Assembly: GCA_913054415.1 (NCBI GenBank)
Contig: CAJXII010000093.1
Span: 1-6,087, forward strand
From: an uncultured Arcobacter sp.
GTDB lineage: Bacteria; Campylobacterota; Campylobacteria; Campylobacterales; Arcobacteraceae
Reading direction: 5' to 3'
Length of the DNA stretch: 6,087 nucleotides
Shown here: piece by piece, positions 1-6,012 of the stretch
How positions within the stretch are numbered: position 1 is the stretch's first letter
Layout of the letters: each line of letters opens with the position of its first letter
Notes under the pieces: model-generated
What the model was told of the DNA's origin: nothing
The model's input: only the letters and a program-made list of their open reading frames with translations
The model's database searches: none
Program-made: the position numbers and the translations under genes

Positions 1-1030
1 AATTATAAATATATTAATATTAACATTTCTAATATCTGCTATTGGTTATTTGGTCTTTATGTTAAATAACACTAAGCATACTACTGTAAATACTACAATA
101 AAAAAAACTACTAAAAATGATGAATTAGAATATGATAAATTCTTAAAACAACAAGCAAAACGATTTGAAGAGAAAACCAAAGCTATGGAGATAGATTATG
201 AAACAACCATAGATGATGAAGATATTATAGAACAAAATAGCAATCCACAACCAAAATATACTTTTAGATATCCAACAGAGGATAAAAAGATAGAGGATAA
301 AAAACCCAAAGATATAAAAATAAATAAAAAAATAGTTATAAATAAACCAGATAAACAACATATCTCAAATGCAATAAAGCCTAAAAAAAATCAACCAAAG
401 TTAGCTATAGTTATAGATGATGTATCGTTTAAAAGTCAAGTAGATACTATTTTAGGTATTGGATATCCTATTACTATGTCATTTCTACCACCAATGAAAA
501 GGCATCCAAAATCAGCAAAAATAGCAAAAAATATCCCATTTTATATGGTTCATCTACCTTTACAAGCTAATAGTTTTATGTATGAAGAGGCTCATACTTT
601 ACATATAACTGATAGCTTACAAACTATAGATAATAGGATAAAAAAAATAATCCAACTATACCCTAAAGTAAAATATATCAACAATCATACAGGTAGTTTA
701 TTCACTCGAAATAGTAAAGCTATGGATAAACTTATGAAAACATTTGCTAAATATAATCTATATTTTGTAGATAGTAGAACTACATCAAAAACTGTAGGTA
801 AAAAATATGCTAAAAAATATCATGTAAAATATTTGCAAAGAAATGTATTTTTAGATAATAAAATAGATAAAAGGTATATACAAAATCAGATAAAAAAAGC
901 GGTAAAAATAGCGAAAAAATACCATTTTGCTATAGCTATTTGTCATCCTCATAAACTAACACTACAAACCTTAAAAAATTCCAAAGATTTATTTGATGGT
1001 GTAAAGCTTGTATATATCAATAATCTTTAG
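1..1030 (+). CDS. Divergent polysaccharide deacetylase family protein (YibQ-like), 5' end missing
   Basis: A membrane-anchored, probably periplasmic protein of the divergent polysaccharide deacetylase family (Pfam Polysacc_deac_2, YibQ-like); its substrate is not established. The first ATG/TTG-type start is the TTG at base 50, but the same frame is open back to base 2 and encodes a hydrophobic stretch (bases 2-61) that reads as an N-terminal membrane anchor, so the true start lies left of the window. After the anchor comes a hydrophilic, lysine-rich linker to about base 395. The catalytic-type domain then begins with LAIVIDDVS (bases 404-430), followed by FLPP, NNHTGS (about 680-697), FVDSRT (about 764-781) and CHPH (about 941-952). 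These match the family's Asp pair, the N-H-x-G-S motif and the late His-Pro motif. The gene ends with TAG one base from the stop of the convergent FtsL-like gene. In Campylobacter a homologue sits beside ilvC; the neighbour here is not visible. Family call is firm, biochemical role is not. Confidence 0.85.
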   Translation, partial: IINILILTFLISAIGYLVFMLNNTKHTTVNTTIKKTTKNDELEYDKFLKQQAKRFEEKTKAMEIDYETTIDDEDIIEQNSNPQPKYTFRYPTEDKKIEDKKPKDIKINKKIVINKPDKQHISNAIKPKKNQPKLAIVIDDVSFKSQVDTILGIGYPITMSFLPPMKRHPKSAKIAKNIPFYMVHLPLQANSFMYEEAHTLHITDSLQTIDNRIKKIIQLYPKVKYINNHTGSLFTRNSKAMDKLMKTFAKYNLYFVDSRTTSKTVGKKYAKKYHVKYLQRNVFLDNKIDKRYIQNQIKKAVKIAKKYHFAIAICHPHKLTLQTLKNSKDLFDGVKLVYINNL

Positions 1031-1040
1031 ATTATTTTTT
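1019..1040 (+). terminator. AT-rich hairpin plus T-run spanning both convergent stop codons
   Basis: AATAATC (1019-1025) and GATTATT (1030-1036) form a perfect 7-bp inverted repeat around the loop TTTA, and the 3' arm runs into a T tract (1035-1040). The deacetylase TAG (1028-1030) and the TAA of the opposite gene (minus strand, 1034-1032) both fall inside it. The stem has only one G-C pair, so it would be a weak terminator, and only in the plus direction, since no T-run follows on the minus strand. Confidence 0.35.
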
Positions 1041-1307
1041 ATTAGATCTGTTTTGGATATTTTGTAAAATCAAAGAGTCCATGATCTGATTTTTATATTT
1101 CATCTTTTCAAGCTGTTGCTCTAAAAATTTATTTTCCTCTTTTAGTGATATATATTGGGAATATAGCTTATTTATATTTTTACTTATATAGTAGATATTA
1201 TTTTGTAGATATATTTTAGGCATCCATATTATTAAAGCTAAAAACAATACTGTAAATACGATAATCAAACTATTTACACTGTTGAAATAATCTTTTTTCT
1301 TAGTCAA
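1032..1307 (-). CDS. FtsL-like small membrane protein with coiled coil (putative divisome protein)
   Basis: A 91-residue bitopic membrane protein, proposed to be the FtsL-like divisome component that would pair with an FtsB/DivIC-type partner and link FtsQ to septal peptidoglycan synthesis. Visible architecture: a short lysine-rich cytoplasmic N-terminus (residues 1-11), one membrane segment (about 12-29), then a Lys/Glu/Leu/Asn-rich helical stretch (about 36-82) with heptad-like hydrophobic spacing typical of a periplasmic coiled coil. The sequence itself is too diverged for a direct family call. Position is the main support: it lies immediately downstream of rsmH and overlaps it by 8 bases, as ftsL follows mraW/rsmH in many bacteria. 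The start is TTG at 1307; an in-frame stop lies 18 bases upstream, so no earlier ATG is possible, and a GAGGA site supports it. The reading frame is certain; the FtsL role is inference from topology and context. Confidence 0.75.
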   Translation of the reverse strand: MTKKKDYFNSVNSLIIVFTVLFLALIIWMPKIYLQNNIYYISKNINKLYSQYISLKEENKFLEQQLEKMKYKNQIMDSLILQNIQNRSNKK

Positions 1308-2220
1308 ATCTAAATATCCTCATCTTAGAACTTCTACTTCGTGGATTTTGTTTTATCTCTTTTTGTATGGGTGTTATAGGTTTTTTAGTAATAATTTTAC
1401 CTAGATTGTGGTTGTTTCCACATTCACATCTAAAACTTTGAGGTGGGCAGATACATTTTTTGGTCCATTTTTTAAAATAGTTTTTCACAATTCTATCTTC
1501 AAGAGAATGAAATGATATGATTGCTACTATACAGTTGTGAAGTTTTGCTTTTTCTATAGATTCAAATAGATCACTTAAAACTGATAGTTCATCATTTACC
1601 TCTATTCTTATAGCTTGAAAAGGTAAAGTTGCAGGATTTATTTTGCTATTTTTATAAAGTTTTTTATTTAGTAAAGCACATAACTCTTTGGCACTACTAA
1701 ATGGTCTATTTTCAACTATAAGTGAAGCTGTTTTTTTATATTCTCTTACTTCCCCATACTCTTTGAAGATATATTCAAGTTGGCTTTGGGTGTAGTTATT
1801 GACAACATTACTAGCACTTAAAGTTTGAGTTTGATCCATTCGCATATCTAAAATATCACTATCAAATCCAAAGCCACGATCATTATTATCTAGTTGTAAT
1901 GAAGAGACTCCAATATCTGCTAAAATACCTACTATGTTATACTCTTTAAATTTTGTAATCACATCTTTAAAGTTGCCTTGATTGAAAATAACTCTATTGG
2001 AATACTCTTTTAATCTTCTTTTTGAAAACTTTAAAGCCTCTATATCTTGATCATTGCATATTAGATTGATATTTGGATTTGATTGAAGTAGTGCTAAACT
2101 ATGTCCAGCATATCCAGTAGTGCAATCAATAATATATCCATCTTCTATATCTTTAAAAGCCTCTATAACTTCATCAAATAATACAGGAATATGTGGTATT
2201 TTTTCATCAGATTTAATCAT
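1300..2220 (-). CDS. rsmH: 16S rRNA (cytosine(1402)-N(4))-methyltransferase RsmH (MraW)
   Basis: S-adenosylmethionine-dependent enzyme that N4-methylates C1402 of 16S rRNA in the decoding centre of the 30S subunit. At 306 residues it has the usual family length. Motifs in order: HIPVL (10-14), the SAM-binding DCTTGYAGHS (32-41), ADIGVSS (101-107), RGFGF (115-119) with LDMRMD (124-129), FQAIRIEVNDEL (201-212), SFHSLEDR (236-243), and the C-terminal SRSSKMR stretch (295-301). The SAM loop has Ala where most members have a second Gly, a mild variation. A C-x-C-x6-C-x-C set (Cys 256, 258, 265, 267) is present, as in many RsmH proteins, and could bind a metal. The ATG at 2220 is the only reasonable start: an in-frame stop lies at 2241-2239 and the HIPVL motif follows within ten residues. 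No Shine-Dalgarno sequence precedes it. It heads a two-gene unit with the FtsL-like gene. Confidence 0.97.
   Translation of the reverse strand: MIKSDEKIPHIPVLFDEVIEAFKDIEDGYIIDCTTGYAGHSLALLQSNPNINLICNDQDIEALKFSKRRLKEYSNRVIFNQGNFKDVITKFKEYNIVGILADIGVSSLQLDNNDRGFGFDSDILDMRMDQTQTLSASNVVNNYTQSQLEYIFKEYGEVREYKKTASLIVENRPFSSAKELCALLNKKLYKNSKINPATLPFQAIRIEVNDELSVLSDLFESIEKAKLHNCIVAIISFHSLEDRIVKNYFKKWTKKCICPPQSFRCECGNNHNLGKIITKKPITPIQKEIKQNPRSRSSKMRIFRFD
1317..1321 (-). promoter_or_regulatory. Ribosome binding site of the FtsL-like gene, inside the rsmH 3' end
   Basis: On the minus strand GAGGA lies nine bases before the TTG at 1307. It supports the TTG start and translation coupled to the end of rsmH, whose TAA lies just past this start. 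Confidence 0.6.
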
Positions 2221-2226
2221 AAAAGA

Positions 2227-2234
2227 ATTATATC
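2227..2234 (-). promoter_or_regulatory. rsmH promoter -10, predicted leaderless start
   Basis: On the minus strand a GATATAAT (TATAAT at 2232-2227) ends six bases before the rsmH ATG. With a normal -10 to +1 distance, transcription would begin at the A of the ATG. There is no -35 hexamer; the upstream bases are AT-rich, as is usual for the housekeeping sigma factor in Campylobacterota. No ribosome binding site is present, consistent with a leaderless mRNA. Confidence 0.55.
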
Positions 2235-2261
2235 TATATTATGTTTAAACCCTTAAATAAA

Positions 2262-2288
2262 TACTTAGCAGTAAAAAAGCTAATAGTA
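2262..2288. repeat. Imperfect inverted repeat between two divergent promoters
   Basis: TTAGC (2265-2269) pairs with GCTAA (2279-2283) around an A-rich nine-base loop, and the flanking TAC (2262-2264) and GTA (2286-2288) extend it past a two-base bulge. It sits near the middle of the rsmH-mnmA gap. It could be an operator or chance in AT-rich DNA. Confidence 0.2.
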
Positions 2289-2322
2289 GATTAACACCAT
2301 ATCGGTAATTATATTTTAATTT

Positions 2323-2330
2323 GATATAAT
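2323..2330 (+). promoter_or_regulatory. mnmA promoter -10, predicted leaderless start
   Basis: GATATAAT (TATAAT at 2325-2330) ends six bases before the mnmA ATG at 2337, placing the expected transcription start on the A of the start codon. An AT-rich tract (2307-2322) lies upstream with no TTGACA-like -35, and there is no Shine-Dalgarno sequence. The geometry is identical to that of the divergent rsmH promoter. Confidence 0.55.
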
Positions 2331-2336
2331 GTTGCT

Positions 2337-3377
2337 ATGAATAATAAAAAAGTAATGGTTGGATTAAGTGGTGGTATAGATAGTGCCATGACGGCATTGT
2401 TATTGCAAAAAGAAGGGTATGATATCCAAGCTGTATATATGAAGCTACACAATAAAATAAAAGGTTATCATGAAAAAAATATTTCAGCTGGAGAAAAAAT
2501 ATCAAAATTTTTGGGTATTAAATACCATATACTAGATCTTACTGAAGAGTTTGATAAAAATGTATATAACTATTTTGTCCAAAGCTATCAAGATGGCATC
2601 ACCCCCAATCCTTGTGTGATGTGTAATAAAACTATAAAATTTGGTAAGTTATTTGATTTTGCTATGCAAAAAGGTTGTGATTATTTAGCTACTGGGCATT
2701 ATGCTTCTAGTGATTTAAAATATATATATACCGCATCAGATTTGACAAAAGATCAAAGCTATTTTTTGGCACAGATTGATAAAACTATTATCCCAAAACT
2801 TATATTTCCTATGAGTAAATATAGTAAAGAGTATATTTTAAAAGAGGCTACAAAAATTTCACAATTTCAAGAAATAGCTGCCCAAAAAGAATCACAAGAG
2901 ATATGTTTTGTAGAAAATGATTATACAGATATATTAAGGGAGCATACAAATATAGACAATCAAGGTGATACACTAGATGAAGATGGAAATATTATAGGGC
3001 ATCATAAAGGTTTTATGAATTATACTATAGGAAAACGGCGGGGATTTTATGTCCATGGAGCTCATGAGCCACATTTTGTAAAATCAATAGATGCTAAAAA
3101 CAATACTATTACAGTAACAAAAAAAGATCGTCTTGCTATTGATACAGTTTATATCAATAACCTAAATATGTTTATAGATGAGATAGAATTTAGTTGTAGT
3201 GTAAAACTAAGATATAGAAGTAAGGCAATAGATTGTGATGTTAAAATTGATAAAGATAATAATAGTGCAAAAATTGTATTAAAAGAGAATGCTTTTGGAG
3301 TAGCCTCTGGACAGATTGCCGTTTTTTATGATAAAAACCGTTTAATAGGTAGTGGAGTGATTTTACAGTCGCAATAA
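2337..3377 (+). CDS. mnmA: tRNA-specific 2-thiouridylase MnmA
   Basis: Cytoplasmic ATP-dependent enzyme that puts sulfur on C2 of the wobble uridine U34 in tRNAs for Lys, Glu and Gln, taking persulfide sulfur from a cysteine desulfurase or relay. The 346 residues contain the PP-loop SGGIDS (11-16), NPCVMCN (91-97), ATGHYA (118-123), KDQSYFL (138-144), ESQEICF (185-191), YTIGKRRG (229-236) and a C-terminal beta-barrel domain ending in a G-x-A-x-GQ-x-A-V-F segment (321-330). By comparison with E. coli MnmA (DxxC, then a distant Cys), Cys96 and Cys190 are the catalytic pair; here the Asp of DxxC is replaced by Cys93, giving a CxxC plus Cys set. It is somewhat shorter than the E. coli protein (about 370 residues). 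The ATG at 2337 is preferred over the ATG at codon 7, because residues before it form the first strand leading to the PP-loop. It ends in tandem TAA stops, before a hairpin shared with purH. Confidence 0.96.
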   Translation: MNNKKVMVGLSGGIDSAMTALLLQKEGYDIQAVYMKLHNKIKGYHEKNISAGEKISKFLGIKYHILDLTEEFDKNVYNYFVQSYQDGITPNPCVMCNKTIKFGKLFDFAMQKGCDYLATGHYASSDLKYIYTASDLTKDQSYFLAQIDKTIIPKLIFPMSKYSKEYILKEATKISQFQEIAAQKESQEICFVENDYTDILREHTNIDNQGDTLDEDGNIIGHHKGFMNYTIGKRRGFYVHGAHEPHFVKSIDAKNNTITVTKKDRLAIDTVYINNLNMFIDEIEFSCSVKLRYRSKAIDCDVKIDKDNNSAKIVLKENAFGVASGQIAVFYDKNRLIGSGVILQSQ

Positions 3378-3384
3378 TAAACTT

Positions 3385-3436
3385 AACTTCTCCCCATTAG
3401 GACAATAGGGAGAAGAAAGAGAAGTTTGCTTTTTAT
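3385..3436. terminator. Bidirectional terminator between convergent mnmA and purH
   Basis: CTTCTCCC (3387-3394) pairs perfectly with GGGAGAAG (3408-3415); after one mismatch the inner ATT/AAT (3396-3398, 3404-3406) extends the stem to a five-base loop. On the plus strand a T-rich stretch follows after a short spacer (3425-3436); on the minus strand a weaker T-rich stretch follows. A second copy of the 3' arm, GAGAAGTT (3419-3426), can pair instead with AACTTCTC (3385-3392), and then the T-run follows directly. It fits termination of mnmA and probably of the moaA-purH unit as well. Confidence 0.7.
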
Positions 3437-3441
3437 TAAGA

Positions 3442-4974
3442 TTAATGTAAAAAGTGTCTAATCCCTGTAAAGTATAAACTCATACCGTATTCATTGGCAG
3501 CTTGGATAACCTCATCATCTCTGATACTTCCACCTGGTTCAATAATACATTTTACACCAGCTTTGTTTGCTTCATCAATACTATCTCTAAAAGGGAAGAA
3601 AGCCTCGCTAGCTAATACAGATCCTGTAACATCTAGTCCTAAATCTTCTGCTTTTCTCAAAGCAGCTTTAGCCGCATCTACACGACTTGTCATACCCATA
3701 CCCACTGCTACCATTGCACTATTTTTTACATATACTACACAGTTTGATTTTGTAAGTGCAGCTACTTTTACAGCAATTTGCATATCTTTTTTCTCTTGAG
3801 CAGTTGCCTCTTTTGTAGTTACACATTTTGCATTGGTAATCTCATCATCTTCAACTTTATCACTATCTTGATATACAAATCCTCCATCTACGATTTTAAA
3901 ATTAAAAGGTGTATTTTCTAACTCTATTTTTTTTGTTCCTTGTTTAAAAAGTTTGATTCTTTTTTTCTTACTTAGCTCCTCTTGTGCTTGGGCAGTAAAA
4001 TCAGCAGCAAATACCACTTCTAAAAATATCTCGTTCATCTTTTGGGCTAATTCTAAATCTACTATACCATTTACTGCAACTACTCCACCAAAAGCACTAA
4101 TAGGATCACATTTTAAAGCTTGAGTATAACTTTCAAGTAGTGTATCTTTTATAGCAAATCCACAAGGGTTTCCATGTTTTACGATACAAACTGCATTTTC
4201 ATCTCCAAAAGCACTAGCGATTTTAGCAGCACCACTAATATCTCCCATATTGTTAAAACTAGCTTCCCCTTTTAGTGTGATAAATTTTTTAGAGTATTGT
4301 TGTTCAAATTGATATAAAGCACCTTTTTGATGTGGATTTTCCCCATATCTAGTATCAAATACTTTATCTCCTACTATAAATTGCTTAGAACCAAATCCAC
4401 CATTAAATCTTTTGTTCATATAGTTTGCTATCATAGAATCATAAGCTGCTGTATGTTCATAAGCTTTTATCATCATATCTCTTCTAAACTCTTGTGTATT
4501 ATTATCATTTTTAAGTCTATTTAAAACCTCATCATAATCAACTACATCAGTTACTATTATAACACTATCAAAGTTTTTAGCAGCACTTCGCACCATAGCA
4601 GGTCCGCCTATGTCTATATTTTCTATAATTTGTTCAAAATCATCTGTAGATTCAATAGTAGCTTTGAATGGATATAGATTTACACAAACTAGATCAATCC
4701 CTTGCACCCCTAACTCTTTTGCTTGATCAAGATGTGATTGTTTATCTCTTCTGTGAAGTATTCCACCGTGAATATATGGATTTAAAGTTTTTACACGACC
4801 CTCAAAACACTCAGGAAATTTTGTAACTTCATCTATCTCTATCGCTTCTATACCAGCTTCAACTAACTTTTTGTATGTTCCACCTGTTGAGATTATCTCA
4901 TACCCTAAAGATACTAACTCTTTTGCAAAATTTTCAACACCACTTTTATCACTAACACTTATTAATGCTCTCAA
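3442..4974 (-). CDS. purH: Bifunctional AICAR formyltransferase / IMP cyclohydrolase PurH
   Basis: Catalyses the last two steps of purine synthesis in the cytoplasm: formylation of AICAR with 10-formyl-tetrahydrofolate, then ring closure to IMP. Full length at 510 residues. The N-terminal cyclohydrolase domain (about 1-195) shows SVSDKSG (6-12), STGGT (29-33), GRVKTLNPYIHGG (59-71), VNLYPF (98-103) and IDIGGPAMVRSAAKN (120-134). The C-terminal transformylase domain shows RYGENPHQ (209-216), the catalytic Lys266-His267 in VKHGNPCG, DPISAFGG (290-297), SRVDAAK (430-436), SEAFFPFRD (456-464), GGSIRD (481-486) and the end FTGIRHFLH. The usual GAGQMSRV segment reads GMGMTSRV, losing the Gln. The start is a TTG at 4974, supported by a good ribosome binding site and by alignment of the MRALISVSDK beginning with the family. 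It lies 42 bases downstream of moaA on the same strand with no hairpin between, so the two are probably one transcript. Confidence 0.97.
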   Translation of the reverse strand: MRALISVSDKSGVENFAKELVSLGYEIISTGGTYKKLVEAGIEAIEIDEVTKFPECFEGRVKTLNPYIHGGILHRRDKQSHLDQAKELGVQGIDLVCVNLYPFKATIESTDDFEQIIENIDIGGPAMVRSAAKNFDSVIIVTDVVDYDEVLNRLKNDNNTQEFRRDMMIKAYEHTAAYDSMIANYMNKRFNGGFGSKQFIVGDKVFDTRYGENPHQKGALYQFEQQYSKKFITLKGEASFNNMGDISGAAKIASAFGDENAVCIVKHGNPCGFAIKDTLLESYTQALKCDPISAFGGVVAVNGIVDLELAQKMNEIFLEVVFAADFTAQAQEELSKKKRIKLFKQGTKKIELENTPFNFKIVDGGFVYQDSDKVEDDEITNAKCVTTKEATAQEKKDMQIAVKVAALTKSNCVVYVKNSAMVAVGMGMTSRVDAAKAALRKAEDLGLDVTGSVLASEAFFPFRDSIDEANKAGVKCIIEPGGSIRDDEVIQAANEYGMSLYFTGIRHFLH

Positions 4975-4978
4975 TTTT

Positions 4979-4986
4979 CTTCCTTT
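4979..4986 (-). promoter_or_regulatory. Ribosome binding site supporting the TTG start of purH
   Basis: On the minus strand AAAGGAAG lies here; AAGGA (4985-4981) is six bases before the TTG at 4974. It is the strongest Shine-Dalgarno sequence in the window and decides the non-ATG start. A TATAAT at 4992-4987 is just upstream but would start transcription inside this site, so it is not taken as a promoter. Confidence 0.7.
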
Positions 4987-5016
4987 ATTATAATTTTGTT
5001 TGTAAGATTTGGTTTA

Positions 5017-5973
5017 TCAACCACCTGTTTCGTAAAAAGCTCTATTTGATTGATTTTCACTACCCCATTTATTTTTTTCAGGTTTGTTTTTTAATACTTT
5101 TTTTAAGATATTTGATGCTTCTTTGATATCTTTTTGTTTGATAGCATCAGCGATACTTAAAGCATCTTCAAAATATAGGCAAGGTATCAAATAACCCTCT
5201 GCAGTAATTCTTATACGGTTACAATCGCTACAAAAATCATCTTTATGTGGCTCTATGATACCAAATTTATATCCATCTTCTAGGATATATGTTTGAGATG
5301 GACTACTTCCTACTCTTTTTCCTTTAGTAAACTTATATTTTTTAGATATTATCTCTTGCATCTCATCGGAACTAAGTCCTTGTTTCACACTTGCATGAGA
5401 GTTTTCCATAAACTCTATAAATCTTATCTCCCAATTATTCTTTTTACAGTATTCTAAAAGATCTATAATTTCACTATCGTTTATCCCTTTTAATGGAACA
5501 CAATTTATTTTAATACCCAATCCTATGCTATTTGCTTTGTGGATACCTTTTAAAACTTTATCTAAAACATCTTTTTGAGCTATCTGTTTTGCTACTTCTG
5601 GTTTTAGACTATCTAGTGAGATATTTAATCTTTTAAGTCCCGCATCTTTTAAAGATTGTGCAGTCTCTTCTAATAAAAAAGCATTGGTTGTAATAGCTAG
5701 ATCAATATTGGGAGCATAATCATGGATAAGTTTGACAAATTGAACAAGCCCGTGTCTTAAAAGTGGTTCCCCACCTGTTAATCTAATTTTTTTAATACCC
5801 TCATCTATTGCAACTTTTACGAACTCAAACATATCTTCAAAAGATAGAAGATTTTCGTGTGGAACCCAAGAAAAAGGTTTCTCAGGCATACAATATTGAC
5901 ATCTAAAATTACATCTTTCAGTTACAGATATTCTTAAATAATCTACAACTCTGTTGTGTCCATCTATTAACAT
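5017..5973 (-). CDS. moaA: GTP 3',8-cyclase MoaA (molybdenum cofactor biosynthesis)
   Basis: Radical SAM enzyme that converts GTP to 3',8-cyclo-7,8-dihydro-GTP, the first step of molybdenum cofactor synthesis; MoaC then forms cyclic pyranopterin monophosphate. The 318 residues are close to the usual length. The N-terminal SAM cluster motif is C-x3-C-x2-C (Cys 21, 25, 28), followed by LTGGEP (65-70) and ITTNA (94-98). The second, GTP-binding cluster is C-x2-C-x13-C (Cys 248, 251, 265) with the NRIR arginines (253, 255) between. The C-terminus ends in the conserved double glycine (317-318) needed for catalysis in this family. The ATG at 5973 matches the family start (MLID...DYLRISVT) and has a weak GAGAG site five bases upstream; no other start exists in frame back to a TAG at 6063-6061. 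It is the first gene of a probable moaA-purH unit. Its presence implies molybdo- or tungsto-enzymes such as nitrate reductase or formate dehydrogenase elsewhere in the genome. Confidence 0.97.
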   Translation of the reverse strand: MLIDGHNRVVDYLRISVTERCNFRCQYCMPEKPFSWVPHENLLSFEDMFEFVKVAIDEGIKKIRLTGGEPLLRHGLVQFVKLIHDYAPNIDLAITTNAFLLEETAQSLKDAGLKRLNISLDSLKPEVAKQIAQKDVLDKVLKGIHKANSIGLGIKINCVPLKGINDSEIIDLLEYCKKNNWEIRFIEFMENSHASVKQGLSSDEMQEIISKKYKFTKGKRVGSSPSQTYILEDGYKFGIIEPHKDDFCSDCNRIRITAEGYLIPCLYFEDALSIADAIKQKDIKEASNILKKVLKNKPEKNKWGSENQSNRAFYETGG

Positions 5974-6006
5974 ATAAACTCTCTTGTTTTTTTGATTTGT
6001 AAGGAT

Positions 6007-6012
6007 ATTATA
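6007..6012 (-). promoter_or_regulatory. Putative moaA(-purH) promoter -10
   Basis: On the minus strand TATAAT (6012-6007), preceded by an AT-rich run, lies 33 bases before the moaA ATG. It would give a leader of about 27 bases containing the GAGAG ribosome binding site (5983-5979). No -35 is seen, as for the other promoters here. AT-rich DNA makes a chance match possible. Confidence 0.4.

Noticed and set aside
143..361. 72-residue minus-strand ORF inside the deacetylase gene
   Set aside because: It is antisense to the lysine-rich linker; its Phe/Ile/Tyr-rich composition is the mirror of AAA/AAT/ATA codons on the plus strand. No ribosome binding site or family resemblance.
2243..2250. Eight-base palindrome GTTTAAAC upstream of rsmH as an operator
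   Set aside because: A single short AT-rich palindrome with no second copy or known regulator; too likely by chance.
2355..2357. Internal ATG as an alternative mnmA start
   Set aside because: It would remove the residues forming the strand before the PP-loop, and there is no better ribosome binding site before it.
3494..3799. 101-residue plus-strand ORF inside purH
   Set aside because: It is the shadow of a strongly conserved purH coding region and has no recognisable domain.
4327..4524. 65-residue plus-strand ORF inside purH
   Set aside because: Antisense to well-conserved PurH sequence, with low-complexity composition and no sign of its own expression signals.
4987..4992. TATAAT between moaA and purH as a purH promoter
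   Set aside because: Its expected start site would fall within the purH ribosome binding site, destroying it, so the match is more likely chance in AT-rich DNA.
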